The notes under the pieces were generated by a model, which saw only the letters and a list, made by a program, of their open reading frames with translations, was not told the DNA's origin and ran no database searches. Below are positions 8,198 to 16,448 of a DNA stretch of 64,000 nucleotides, piece after piece; the stretch's first letter is position 1; every line of letters starts with the position of its first letter. This DNA is from CAIYZT01 sp947461435. Its GTDB lineage: Bacteria; Pseudomonadota; Alphaproteobacteria; Rhodobacterales; Rhodobacteraceae. The translations under genes and the position numbers were made by a program. The stretch covers positions 1,612,001-1,676,000 of the forward strand of contig OZ260083.1 of assembly GCA_965284435.1 (NCBI GenBank), given 5' to 3'.

Positions 8198-8650
8198 GCC
8201 AAGACATGGATTTTCTGTCCGCCGGACGGGCATAGGAAGATGAATTTCTTCAAAGGCTTGGCTTTTTATTTTTGATTATCTGGTCAATCTTTTGGCTGCC
8301 TGTGTTGCCAATCTGGCACGCCCTTGCGCCTATTCCCGCAGGCCGGAACTTTCCCTTGGCTTTTGCAACCTGTGCGATATTGTCGCACCAAGGTTCACTT
8401 TAGCGCAGGGAGGTCATCGTGTTTAACGCAATCATCATCCTTTCTGGCGGCTGGGTTCGAACCTGTGTTCTGTCGGCGCGCCGAGTTTCGTAAACTCTGA
8501 CGGCCGCTCACTGGTCGGGCCCAGCCTGACCGCTCCCCCAAACCTCTGACGCCATCGCCATCCTTGCGCGCGCCTCGGCCGTGTCTGTTTGGCCCCTTAC
8601 CCGCAATAACCATCGGTCCGGGGCCTTGCCCTGCCGACGTGGAGCCTGAA
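8198..8650 (+). other. 453-bp region between tadA and the DUF1127-like gene
   Basis: No long gene is visible. The first part (about 8245-8330) is AT-richer and looks like a promoter or leader. A perfect 6-bp inverted repeat GTGCGA/TCGCAC sits near 8370-8386. A small ORF with a strong ribosome-binding site lies at 8419-8493. GGGTTCGAACC near 8453-8464 looks like a tRNA T arm, but no acceptor or anticodon stem can be built around it. The rest looks like a long 5' leader for the gene at 8651. Confidence 0.4.
8419..8493 (+). CDS. Possible 24-residue leader peptide or micropeptide
   Basis: GTG start with a near-perfect GGGAGGT ribosome-binding site 5-6 nt upstream, followed by 24 codons and TAA. 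The peptide begins with a hydrophobic stretch (FNAIIIL) and ends arginine-rich (SARRVS). It lies about 160 bp before the DUF1127-like gene. The start signal is better than that of many real genes nearby, but the ORF is too short for coding statistics and I recognise no family. It may be a leader peptide controlling the downstream small protein. Confidence 0.25.
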   Translation: MFNAIIILSGGWVRTCVLSARRVS

Positions 8651-8881
8651 ATGAACGCCCTGAAACATGATTTGAATTTGTTCGATGCCTTGGATGATAT
8701 GGTGGCCCGTTACGGGGCATTTGCCATTTTGCGGGCCCTTGTCGCCCATCGGATCGGCCGCAAAAGGCGCAAACACGCCCTGAGGCCCGTCGATATTCCG
8801 CCCTATCTGCACCGCGATCTTGGTCTGACCGAGGGGTGGACCGATCGGCAAAGGTCGATGGACGTGGTCAATTATCGCTGA
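8651..8881 (+). CDS. Small DUF1127-like protein
   Basis: 76 residues, starting at the ATG at 8651, which has GGAG 6 nt upstream; the frame is open further 5' but without such a signal. After an N-terminal helix, a basic stretch RIGRKRRKHA leads to PPYLHRDLGLTEG, which matches the C-terminal LSDxxLRDIGL signature of DUF1127 proteins. These small arginine-rich proteins in alphaproteobacteria have been tied to RNA turnover and to phosphate or stress responses. A strong terminator follows 13 bp after the stop, so the gene is a short monocistronic unit. Confidence 0.6.
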   Translation: MNALKHDLNLFDALDDMVARYGAFAILRALVAHRIGRKRRKHALRPVDIPPYLHRDLGLTEGWTDRQRSMDVVNYR

Positions 8882-8893
8882 AAACGTTGGGCG

Positions 8894-8920
8894 AGGGCGG
8901 CCGTTCAAGGCCGCCCTTTC
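8894..8920 (+). terminator. Rho-independent terminator after the DUF1127-like gene
   Basis: GGGCGGCC (8895-8902) pairs perfectly with GGCCGCCC (8909-8916) around a 6-nt loop, and an A-T pair extends the base. TTTC follows on the plus strand. The hairpin lies between converging genes and may also slow transcription of the minus-strand hydrolase, though that side lacks a T run. Confidence 0.75.
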
Positions 8921-8922
8921 CA

Positions 8923-9615
8923 TCAAAACGCGATGGCTTGCATCACCTGCGGTTCAATCACTTCGACCCCCGGCAACCCTGCGACCAAGACGGCGGCGTC
9001 CTGCGCCAATGCCCCGAACGTGCGATAGTGGCAGGGAATCACGGTCTTGAAGTTGAAGTACCGCCGCGCCGCATAGGCCGCGCGGGCCATATCCATGGTA
9101 AAGTGTCCGCCCGCGGCCAAAATGCCGATATCGGGCTTATGCAGATCGCCCATCCATTCCATATCGGCCATGATGTCGGTGTCGCCGGACACATAGATCA
9201 CGCGGCCCTCGCCCTCGATCATATAGCCCGCTTCGGATCCTGCCACCACCGCGCCCGCTTCGGTGCTGTAGCTGGAGGAATGACAGGCATTGACCATGGT
9301 TACCTTGGCCCCGCCCAGCGTGACCGTGCCACCTTTGTTAAAACCCACGATATCAACGCCGTGTGCCTTTTGCAGATAGCCGACAAGATCATAGATTCCC
9401 ACGACAGGAACCTTCAACTCGCCCGCCAGCGCCCCGGCATCCGCGGCATGATCGCCGTGGGCATGCGTCAGCACGATATGGGTGGCACCCGTGATCGCGG
9501 CCGCGCGCTGATCGGATGGAAACATCGGATTGCCGTTGATCCATGGATCAATCAGCAAGATGGCCTGTTCGATTTCAATGCGAAAGCTGGAATGCCCCAA
9601 CCAGATAATGTTCAT
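8923..9615 (-). CDS. UPF0173-type metal-dependent hydrolase, metallo-beta-lactamase fold
   Basis: 230 residues. The signature HAHGDHAAD (about 51-59) supplies the metal ligands of the metallo-beta-lactamase fold, preceded by IIWLGHSSFRIE at the N-terminus and DPWINGNP. Further ligands are in VSGDTDIMADM and the late IPCHYRTF. Length and motifs match the UPF0173 group, related to UlaG lactonases. The true substrate is unknown. It is convergent with the DUF1127-like gene and divergent from gatC. Confidence 0.85.
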   Translation of the reverse strand: MNIIWLGHSSFRIEIEQAILLIDPWINGNPMFPSDQRAAAITGATHIVLTHAHGDHAADAGALAGELKVPVVGIYDLVGYLQKAHGVDIVGFNKGGTVTLGGAKVTMVNACHSSSYSTEAGAVVAGSEAGYMIEGEGRVIYVSGDTDIMADMEWMGDLHKPDIGILAAGGHFTMDMARAAYAARRYFNFKTVIPCHYRTFGALAQDAAVLVAGLPGVEVIEPQVMQAIAF

Positions 9616-9784
9616 GATGTCGCCCCGATGATGATCTTTGCAGTCAATCTACCCCGCTTCCCCGCCCCGAACAGGGGGCGGCGGCCAAAGATATGCAGGT
9701 CGGCAGTTTTGTGCCCCAAACGGCTAAACCTTGCACGCCTGCGCTGGCCCCGCTAAACGAAGCGCAGCTATATCGGAGTTCCCC

Positions 9785-10072
9785 ATGTCCATCGACATCG
9801 ACACCGCCCGCAAGGTGGCCAAACTTGCCCGAATTCGGGTGGAAGACAGCGATCTGCCGAAATTGGCAGGCCAATTGTCCGGTATCCTTGGGTTCATGGA
9901 GCAGTTGAACGAAGTGAATGTCGACGGGATTGATCCCATGGTCTCGGTGACCCCGATGCGATTGAAACGGCGCGCAGATGTGGTCACCGATGGCAACATT
10001 CAAGAGCAGATCCTACAGAACGCGCCCGATGCCCGCGAAGGGTTCTTTGCCGTGCCGAAGGTGGTCGAATGA
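9785..10072 (+). CDS. gatC: Aspartyl/glutamyl-tRNA amidotransferase subunit C
   Basis: 95 residues from the ATG at 9785. It begins MSIDIDTARKVAKLARI, and has QLSGILGFMEQLNEVNVDG and the typical late segment RADVVTDG. GatC is a small helical subunit that wraps the GatA-GatB complex, which amidates mischarged Glu-tRNA(Gln) and Asp-tRNA(Asn). The stop overlaps the gatA start (ATGA). gatB is not in the window, which is common because it is often unlinked. Confidence 0.93.
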   Translation: MSIDIDTARKVAKLARIRVEDSDLPKLAGQLSGILGFMEQLNEVNVDGIDPMVSVTPMRLKRRADVVTDGNIQEQILQNAPDAREGFFAVPKVVE

Positions 10073-11547
10073 GCGCGAATTCCTGGACCATCGCCGCCGC
10101 CCGCGATGCCCTGCGCAAGGGCGAGATCACGGCGATTGATCTGACCATGTCCTGTCTGACGGCCATCGATGCCGGGGACGGGTTGAATGCTTTTGTGCAC
10201 AAAACGCCCGACCTGGCCTTGGATCAGGCGCGCGCCGCCGATGTGCGCCTTGCCACGGGGGCGGCGCCGTCGATGTGCGGCATTCCCTTGGGAATAAAGG
10301 ATGTTTTTTGCACAAAGGGCGTTCCCTCGCAGGCAGGATCGAACATTCTGAAGGGCTTCAAACCCGAATACGAATCGACCGTGACCCGCAAGCTGTTTGG
10401 CGACGGGGCGGTCATGCTGGGCAAGTTGAACATGGACGAATTTGCCATGGGCTCGTCCAACGAAAGCTCGTGCTATGGGCCGGCGGTGAACCCTTGGAAG
10501 GTCGATGACATCTTGCGCACGCCGGGCGGATCGTCGGGCGGATCAGCCGCGGCCGTGGCGGCCGATTTGTGCTTGGGGGCGACGGGCACCGATACGGGCG
10601 GATCCATTCGCCAACCCGCAGCCTTTACCGGGATCACCGGGATCAAGCCCACCTATGGCCGCGTCAGCCGCTGGGGCGTGATTGCCTATGCCTCCAGCCT
10701 CGATCAGGCCGGGCCCATGACAAAATCCGTTCGCGATGCCGCGATCTTCTTGCAATCCATGGCGGGCCATGACCCGATGGATTCCACCTCTGCCGATTTG
10801 CCCGTTCCCGATTTTGAGGCAGCCTTGACCGGGGATATTCGCGGCAAGAAGATCGGCATTCCGCGCGAATACCGCATCGACGGGCTTCCGGCCGAACTTG
10901 ACGCGCTTTGGTCGCAGGGTGTGGCGATGATGAAAGATGCCGGGGCCGAGATTGTGGACATCTCGTTGCCGCATACCAAATACGCCTTGCCGACCTATTA
11001 CGTCATCGCCCCAGCCGAAGCGTCGTCGAACCTCGCGCGCTATGACGGGGTGCGCTATGGGCACCGCGCCGCGCTCGCCTCGGGCGATGGCATCACCGAG
11101 ATGTACGAAAAGACCCGCGCTTCGGGCTTTGGCCCAGAGGTGCAGCGGCGCATCATGGTGGGCACTTACGTGCTGTCCGCCGGCTTTTATGACGCCTATT
11201 ACAACCGCGCCCGCAAAGTGCGCGCCCTGATCAAACGTGATTTCGAACAGGCCTTTGCCGCCGGGATCGATGCGATCTTGGCCCCGGTCGCGCCGTCCAG
11301 CGCCTTTGGCCTTGGCGAGGTGGGCACCACGGACCCGGTTGAGATGTATTTGAACGACGTCTTTACGGTCACCTTGAACCTTGCCGGACTGCCCGGTGTT
11401 GCCGTTCCGGTGGGGCTGGACAAGAAAGGTCTGCCGGTTGGTTTGCAACTGATTGGCCGCCCATGGGAAGAGGGCGCGCTGCTCAATCATGCATATGTGC
11501 TTGAACGGGCCGCAGGATTTGTTTCCAAACCGCAAAAATGGTGGTAA
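10069..11547 (+). CDS. gatA: Aspartyl/glutamyl-tRNA amidotransferase subunit A
   Basis: 492 residues, the normal length. The amidase-signature triad is present: the lysine in GIPLGIKDVF, the cis-serine in the GGSSGGSAAAVAAD loop, and the nucleophilic serine in GTDTGGSIRQPAAFTG. GatA releases ammonia from glutamine and passes it to GatB. It overlaps gatC by 4 nt (ATGA), so translation is coupled. Confidence 0.95.
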   Translation: MSANSWTIAAARDALRKGEITAIDLTMSCLTAIDAGDGLNAFVHKTPDLALDQARAADVRLATGAAPSMCGIPLGIKDVFCTKGVPSQAGSNILKGFKPEYESTVTRKLFGDGAVMLGKLNMDEFAMGSSNESSCYGPAVNPWKVDDILRTPGGSSGGSAAAVAADLCLGATGTDTGGSIRQPAAFTGITGIKPTYGRVSRWGVIAYASSLDQAGPMTKSVRDAAIFLQSMAGHDPMDSTSADLPVPDFEAALTGDIRGKKIGIPREYRIDGLPAELDALWSQGVAMMKDAGAEIVDISLPHTKYALPTYYVIAPAEASSNLARYDGVRYGHRAALASGDGITEMYEKTRASGFGPEVQRRIMVGTYVLSAGFYDAYYNRARKVRALIKRDFEQAFAAGIDAILAPVAPSSAFGLGEVGTTDPVEMYLNDVFTVTLNLAGLPGVAVPVGLDKKGLPVGLQLIGRPWEEGALLNHAYVLERAAGFVSKPQKWW

Positions 11548-11583
11548 GCGGCAGAATTATAAAAATTCAAGGCAGTCTGGCAG

Positions 11584-12357
11584 ATGCGTGTTCCTGTGGT
11601 TCTTTTTGCGGTTTTGGGCCTAGTCGCCTGCGGATCTTCGGCGCCGCAGGGGTCTTCGGGTCCCGGATTTACGGATTACAACAGCTATCTTGACCAGCGG
11701 GCCGCAGAAGCCGCCGCAGCCACCGGGGCGCCCATTGTGCCCGTGGCCCCCAGTACCGGGTTCTCGACCGATGCGATTGCGGGTGCCATTGATGCCGCCG
11801 ACGGCATCACCACCGGGGCGCCGCTGGACCCGATGCAAACCGGCATGATCGCGCCGGATCCTTATCCTGTGCAACAACCAGGGGCCGTTGTGACCGACGG
11901 CGTCCGTCCGCGTGGCGATGCGCCCACCACCATCCAGCCGCAATCGGGCGAAATGCAGAATTATGTGACCGCCGGCGTTTCGGACGAGCAGGATTTCGAG
12001 GCCGTGAAATCGCGCGAATCCATCGAATCCGACAAGGCCCGGATCGAAGCGAACCGGGCGCAATATGTTGTCATCCAGCCCGGCAGTTTGCCAACGCGTC
12101 CCGGAGACACCGGGCCAAACATCGTTGAATTTGCGCTGGCCACCACCAACCCGGTTGGCGTGTCGCTGTATGGCCGGGGCGGCATCGCCTTTACCAGCAA
12201 TGACAGGGCCTGCCTGAAATACACCTCTTCCGATTTGGCCCAGCAGGCCTTTTTGGCCAGCGGTGGTCCAGAAAGTGACCGCAAGAATCTGGATCCGGAC
12301 GGCGACGGATTCGCCTGTGACTGGGATCCAACGCCGTTCCGCGCCGCCCTTCAGTGA
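11584..12357 (+). CDS. Lipoprotein with Excalibur-like DxDxDGxxC C-terminus
   Basis: 257 residues. The N-terminus is a lipoprotein signal with LGLVAC and the lipidated cysteine near residue 17. A long Ala/Pro/Thr-rich region of low complexity follows (about 20-130), then a folded domain with GVSLYGR and ACLKYTSSDLAQQAFLASGG. The last 20 residues contain DPDGDGFACDWDP, very like the calcium-binding Excalibur motif. It starts 36 bp after gatA and overlaps the amidase gene by 4 nt. Pairing with a peptidoglycan amidase suggests an envelope role. The function is unknown. Confidence 0.75.
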   Translation: MRVPVVLFAVLGLVACGSSAPQGSSGPGFTDYNSYLDQRAAEAAAATGAPIVPVAPSTGFSTDAIAGAIDAADGITTGAPLDPMQTGMIAPDPYPVQQPGAVVTDGVRPRGDAPTTIQPQSGEMQNYVTAGVSDEQDFEAVKSRESIESDKARIEANRAQYVVIQPGSLPTRPGDTGPNIVEFALATTNPVGVSLYGRGGIAFTSNDRACLKYTSSDLAQQAFLASGGPESDRKNLDPDGDGFACDWDPTPFRAALQ

Positions 12358-13001
12358 TCGGCTTTCCCTCGCCCAATTTTGGCGAAAGGCGGCGGGGGGC
12401 AACGCCCAGATTGATTGTGCTGCACTACACGGCCATACCGACCTGCGCAGAGGCGCGCGCGCGGCTGTGTTCACCACAGCATGAGGTGTCAGCCCATTGG
12501 CTGATTGCCGAAAACGGCCAGACCGAACAATTGGTGGACGAAACGATGCGGGCCTGGCACGCGGGGGCCGGAACTTGGGCCGGGATGGATGACATCAACA
12601 GCCACTCGCTGGGCATAGAACTGGCCAATACCGGCTTTCATCCCTTCCCCGAGCCGCAGATGGTGGCGCTGGAATCCCTTCTGCGCGCCATGATGCAGCG
12701 CTGGTCGATTGCGCCGCGCGGTGTGATTGCCCATTCCGATATGGCCCCTGACCGCAAGGGCGATCCGGGCGCGCGGTTTGATTGGCGCCGCCTTGCCCGG
12801 TCAGGTCTGTCGGTCTGGCCGCAAAACGATGGCGATGAAAACCGCCCCCTTGCCAGCAGCCTTGCGCAAATCGGGTATCCCGCCGTCGATGCCAACAGCC
12901 TGCTTGCCGCCTTTCGGCTGCGGTTTCGCCCCTATGCCACGGGCCCCGAAACAGCGTCGGACCGCGCGATGGCCGATGCGGTGGCCTCTCTTTTTGCCTG
13001 A
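12354..13001 (+). CDS. N-acetylmuramoyl-L-alanine amidase, AmiD/Amidase_2 type
   Basis: 215 residues. The Amidase_2 fold is recognised by RLIVLHYTA with the first zinc histidine, SAHWLIAENGQTEQLVDE, NSHSLGIELAN, the second histidine in GVIAHSDMAPDRKGDPG, and the aspartate of that same motif. The enzyme cleaves the amide between MurNAc and L-alanine. No signal peptide is seen, so it is either cytosolic, as for recycling amidases of the AmpD kind, or exported another way. The GTG start overlaps the lipoprotein stop (GTGA). The C-terminal 60 residues match the extension of AmpD/AmiD-like enzymes. Confidence 0.85.
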   Translation: MIGFPSPNFGERRRGATPRLIVLHYTAIPTCAEARARLCSPQHEVSAHWLIAENGQTEQLVDETMRAWHAGAGTWAGMDDINSHSLGIELANTGFHPFPEPQMVALESLLRAMMQRWSIAPRGVIAHSDMAPDRKGDPGARFDWRRLARSGLSVWPQNDGDENRPLASSLAQIGYPAVDANSLLAAFRLRFRPYATGPETASDRAMADAVASLFA

Positions 13002-13063
13002 TAGGCCCCGCGCGGTACGAGACAGGCTTGCATGCCGCGATCCCGTGGCCTAAGTGCGACCTC

Positions 13064-13509
13064 GCGCGGAGGGTTGGATGACCGCGGGACCAAGGCTCGA
13101 AAGGGCGGCCCCGAGGAAAGTCCGGACTCCATGAAGGAAGGGTGCCGGGTAACCCCCGGCGGGGGTAACCCCAGGGAAAGCGCCACAGAGAAAAGTCTGC
13201 CTTGGTGCCCGGGGTTTACCACGGGCGGATCCAAGGTGAGGGTGAAACGGTGGGGTAAGAGCCCACCACGGACCTGGCAACAGGGACGGTATGGCAAGCC
13301 CCACCCGGAGCAATGCCGAATAGGGGCCTTGCCGTGGAAAGGTCCGGCGGACGTGTCTGGCAACAGACAGCCGGAGACCTCCGCGAGGGAACTTCAGCCC
13401 GAAGGCCCGGGTTGGCAGCTTGACCGCGTCGGTAACGGCGTTGGCAGAGGAATGGTCATCCAAGGGGGGCAACCCCCGGGACAGAATCCGGCTTATAGAC
13501 CCTCCGCGC
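13064..13509 (+). ncRNA. rnpB: RNase P RNA, bacterial class A
   Basis: The 5' strand GCGCGGAGGG (13064-13073) pairs with CCTCCGCGC (13501-13509) to form helix P1. Conserved core blocks are GAGGAAAGTCCGGACTCC near 13112-13131, the AGGGAAAGCGCCACAGAGA region, AGGGTGAAACGGTGGGGTAAGAGC, and ACAGAATCCGGCTTATAGA just before P1 closes. RNase P trims the 5' end of pre-tRNAs. The 446-nt length is at the longer end for alphaproteobacteria. Long ORFs crossing it in both strands are chance products of its GC-rich helices. Confidence 0.96.
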
Positions 13510-13612
13510 AATTATTCTAAACCAAGGCCGTGTCCCCGAAGTGGGGAAGGCCCCCGTGCCCGACCGGCACAGATCGCGGCCTCGGCAGGTCGCAGGGCGG
13601 CGCTCTTGGCCG

Positions 13613-14722
13613 CTAAAGCCAACCCAACCCGCGCGCTTGCGTTTCAAGTCTTTGGCGTTGATAGGCGACAAAATCGGACGGCGGTTGCTGTTCGATCAGC
13701 ATGGGCAGGAAAGGATCCTGAACCGGGGTCTGGTACCCCGCGAAGGTTTCCAGCACCGCCAATCCGCAAAACGGCACATAGGCCTCTGAATATCCCCCCT
13801 CATGGGCGGCCAGAAGACGGCCCTCGCACAGCGTCTGGGCCAAGGCCTTGATCCGCCCCGCCAGCGCCCGGAAGGTTTCGGAATGGGCCTGCATTCTGGC
13901 CAAGGGATCAAAGGCGTTGGCATCCAGTCCGGACGCCACGACAATCATCTGCGGCTGAAATGTGTGCAACGCCGGGGCCACCAGCAGATCAAAGGCATCA
14001 AGATACGCCTGATGCCCCCCGCCCGGCAGAAGCGGGATGTTCAGATTGAACCCCTCACCTTGCCCGCGCCCCCGGTTTTCTGCGCCGCCTTGATCGGTTG
14101 GAAAGCAGTTTTCCTGATGAATCGAGATGGTCAGCGTATCATCGCGGTCATAAAAGCATGCCTCGGTCCCATTGCCGTGATGAACATCCCAGTCCACCAC
14201 CGCAATGCGGAGGGGGCCGCAGTCTGCCCGCAACGCCTCCAGCGCAAGGGGGATATTGGCCAAAAGACAAAACCCCATCGACGCCTCTGGCAAACAATGG
14301 TGCCCCGGCGGGCGGGACAAGACATAGGCATTGTCGACGCGCCGGTGATACACATCCGCCGCCGCCTGTGTAACCAGCCCAGCCGACAGCGCGGCAATCT
14401 CGAAACTGCCCTGACCAAAGGGGGAATAGTGCCCTGCGTTGCCGCCCCCGGTATCCGAAAGGGCCTTGAACCTGTCCAGATAATCGGGGGTATGGATGCG
14501 TTCCATCTGCGCGCGCGTCAGGGGGGCCGCGCCGCGCCAATCCAGATGCCGACCAAGGCCTGACACCTCGACCAAATTCTTCAGCCGCCGTTTGGTTTCG
14601 GGATTTTCCGCGTGGCCAGATCCAGAAGGGGGCTGCAAATACCCCCCCACCGGTGCGATCAGCACATGTTCGCCCGTGGTGTGCCACAGGCAAAGCTCGT
14701 CGAAATACAGGGCGGTTCGCAT
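13613..14722 (-). CDS. Class II histone-deacetylase-like amidohydrolase
   Basis: 369 residues, covering the whole arginase/deacetylase fold of the HDAC superfamily. Active-site motifs are intact: YVLSRPPGHHC with the tandem histidines, VVDWDVHHGNGTEAC with zinc ligands D and H, and the late VVASGLDANAFDPLARM that holds the third ligand. The N-terminal HAENPETKRRL is typical of the family. Bacterial members deacetylate acetylpolyamines or other small amides; the substrate here is not evident. It is transcribed toward rnpB and stands alone. Confidence 0.85.
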   Translation of the reverse strand: MRTALYFDELCLWHTTGEHVLIAPVGGYLQPPSGSGHAENPETKRRLKNLVEVSGLGRHLDWRGAAPLTRAQMERIHTPDYLDRFKALSDTGGGNAGHYSPFGQGSFEIAALSAGLVTQAAADVYHRRVDNAYVLSRPPGHHCLPEASMGFCLLANIPLALEALRADCGPLRIAVVDWDVHHGNGTEACFYDRDDTLTISIHQENCFPTDQGGAENRGRGQGEGFNLNIPLLPGGGHQAYLDAFDLLVAPALHTFQPQMIVVASGLDANAFDPLARMQAHSETFRALAGRIKALAQTLCEGRLLAAHEGGYSEAYVPFCGLAVLETFAGYQTPVQDPFLPMLIEQQPPSDFVAYQRQRLETQARGLGWL

Positions 14723-14908
14723 GGTGGGCCTTTGGCGTTTGGGGCAAGTGGTGCCAAGCTTCGCTGAAAAACACGCGCTCGGCTATGGTGCAAATGCCCG
14801 CCCGGCGCAAAGGGCCACGCCAAAGGGAGGATGTGGGAACACGGTTGAACCGCCGGGCCATTGGCCCTTAGACTTCGGTCCGACAGATCCCCAAAACAAA
14901 GGCATCCC

Positions 14909-16087
14909 ATGGTACAGCTTTTCGGACGTGAGATGAGCCGCGCACAGATCGCCGCCAGCGCGGGCGCCCTAAGCCAGTTCGCTGGCGTGCGCCTGATGAC
15001 CTTGGGGGATGGTCTGGAACGCGGCATCCGGCTTTTGGAATTTCGCTCTGGCTCTGGTCTGCGCTTTACGGTCCTGGTGGACCGCGCGATGGACATCGCC
15101 GATCTTGATCACAAGGGCCGCTCGGTCGGTTGGCATTCGCCCACCGGGTTCCGCTCCGCCGCGCTTCATTCCCCCGAGGCCGAAGACGGCTTTTCCTGGA
15201 CGCGGAGCTTTTCGGGTTTTTTGGCAACCTGTGGGCTTGATCATATCTTGGGCCCGCAGCGCGTCTCGACGCAAAGCTACAATTACCCCGGTCATCAAAG
15301 CACGCAGCACGGTCTGCACGGCCGGATCAGCACGATCCCCGCGCGCCTGACAGGGTACGGAGAGACATGGCAGGACGAGCGCTGTGTGCTTTGGGCGGAA
15401 GGGATTGTCGTGCAATCCAAACTGTTTGGCGAAAATCTGCATCTCCACCGCCGGATCGAGGTGGACCTGGGCGGAGACGAGATTCGCCTGACCGACCGCG
15501 TGGTCAACGCTGGTTTCCTGACCACCCCGCACATGATGTTTTACCACGTCAACATCGGCCATCCCGTGCTGGACGACGGCGCGCGCTATCTGGCGCCGAT
15601 CCGCGATGTGCTTTGGGCGGCCCATTCGGGTGCCCGGTACCGCGCCCAAGGGGTGGGTTATCAAACCGCGCCCGCGCCCAGCAACGGCTTTGTTGAACAG
15701 GTCTGGCAGCATGACATGGCCGCCGATGCCGATGGGCAGGTCCCGGTCGCGCTGGTCAATGACCGCTTGGGATTGGGCATCGAAATTCGCACCCGCAAAG
15801 ACCAGATGCCCTGTGCCTTTCAATGGCAATATTTCCAATCCGGGGCCTATGTCATGGGCATTGAACCGTCGACCCATCACGTGCTGGGCAATCAGGCTGC
15901 GCGTGATCGGGGCGAGATGATCTGGCTGGGGCCGCAAGACAGCCGTAGCTATGAGACGCGGTTTCGTATTCTGGATGGGGCAGGGGCCATCGCGGCCAGC
16001 GAATCTGCCATTCGCGCCATCGCCGGGCAGCCGACGGATGATTTCCCCGAACCCAGCGGCCAGTTTCCCGCCCTGACCGGGCGCTAG
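14909..16087 (+). CDS. DUF4432 aldose-1-epimerase-like protein
   Basis: 392 residues from the ATG at 14909. It matches DUF4432, a sugar-mutarotase-fold family: FTVLVDRAMDIADLDHKGRSVGW near the N-terminus, HGLHGRISTIPA in the middle, LTDRVVNAGFLTTPHMMFYHVNIGHPVL for the central strand region, and YVMGIEPSTHHV near the end. Histidines and glutamates of the mutarotase active site appear in HMMFYHVN and GIEPST. The substrate is probably a sugar, but unknown. A start at 14933 is also possible. It is divergent from the HDAC-like gene over a 186-bp gap. Confidence 0.78.
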   Translation: MVQLFGREMSRAQIAASAGALSQFAGVRLMTLGDGLERGIRLLEFRSGSGLRFTVLVDRAMDIADLDHKGRSVGWHSPTGFRSAALHSPEAEDGFSWTRSFSGFLATCGLDHILGPQRVSTQSYNYPGHQSTQHGLHGRISTIPARLTGYGETWQDERCVLWAEGIVVQSKLFGENLHLHRRIEVDLGGDEIRLTDRVVNAGFLTTPHMMFYHVNIGHPVLDDGARYLAPIRDVLWAAHSGARYRAQGVGYQTAPAPSNGFVEQVWQHDMAADADGQVPVALVNDRLGLGIEIRTRKDQMPCAFQWQYFQSGAYVMGIEPSTHHVLGNQAARDRGEMIWLGPQDSRSYETRFRILDGAGAIAASESAIRAIAGQPTDDFPEPSGQFPALTGR

Positions 16088-16146
16088 CGGGCTTCCCATC
16101 CGCCTGCGGCCGCATCAAAGAGGCGCGGAAATATCCCGTTGCTCTC

Positions 16147-16174
16147 TTGAACTTTGCGAGGACAAGCTTATCCT
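16147..16174 (+). promoter_or_regulatory. Putative promoter of the riboflavin operon
   Basis: A TTGAAC -35 (16147-16152) and TATCCT -10 (16169-16174) are spaced 16 bp apart. Transcription would start around 16181, a few bases before the FMN riboswitch. Confidence 0.4.
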
Positions 16175-16183
16175 TAGCGCCAG

Positions 16184-16331
16184 TTCTCAGGGCGGGGTGC
16201 AATTCCCCACCGGCGGTGATGGCAGCAATGCACAAGCCCGCGAGCGCTTGTTCGGCACCTCGGTGCCGAACAAGGTCAGCAGATTTCGGTGTGATTCCGA
16301 AGCCGACGGTATAGTCCGGATGAAAGAGAAC
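16184..16331 (+). promoter_or_regulatory. FMN riboswitch (RFN element)
   Basis: The aptamer begins TTCTCAGGGCGGGGTGCAAT and contains the conserved CCCCACCGGCGGTGAT, AGCCCGCGAGCG, GGTCAGCAGATTTCGGTGTGATTCCGAAGCCGACGGTATAGTCCGGATGAAAGAGAA blocks in order. A variable hairpin CGGCACC/GGTGCCG sits in the middle. FMN binding would shut down the downstream rib operon. Its outer helix P1 pairs TTCTC with GAGAA. Confidence 0.96.
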
Positions 16332-16448
16332 GAACAAAAGACGTGGCGGGTCCTCTCGCCATGACGCGGTGATTTGTGCGCCTTGGCACAGATCAGCGCT
16401 TGTTCGTGCATCCCCGCCCCGGGACAGGTTGAACGCGGCGGGACGGAT
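16332..16448 (+). promoter_or_regulatory. Structured ribD leader with a possible ribosome-site sequestering hairpin
   Basis: Between the aptamer and the ribD ATG, CCCGCC (16413-16418) can pair with GGCGGG (16437-16442), which lies 6 nt before the start codon and is the only G-rich ribosome-site candidate. An upstream GGCGGG near 16345-16350 could compete for the same CCCGCC. CGAACAA just after the aptamer (about 16331-16337) is complementary to TTGTTCG (about 16400-16406). The layout suggests translational rather than terminator control; no U-tract hairpin is present. Confidence 0.4.

Noticed and set aside
8453..8464. GGGTTCGAACC resembling a tRNA T arm
   Set aside because: No acceptor, anticodon or D stem can be formed on either side.
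13032..13520. Long open frames on both strands across 13032-13520
   Set aside because: They fall on the RNase P RNA, whose helices explain the GC-rich open frames.
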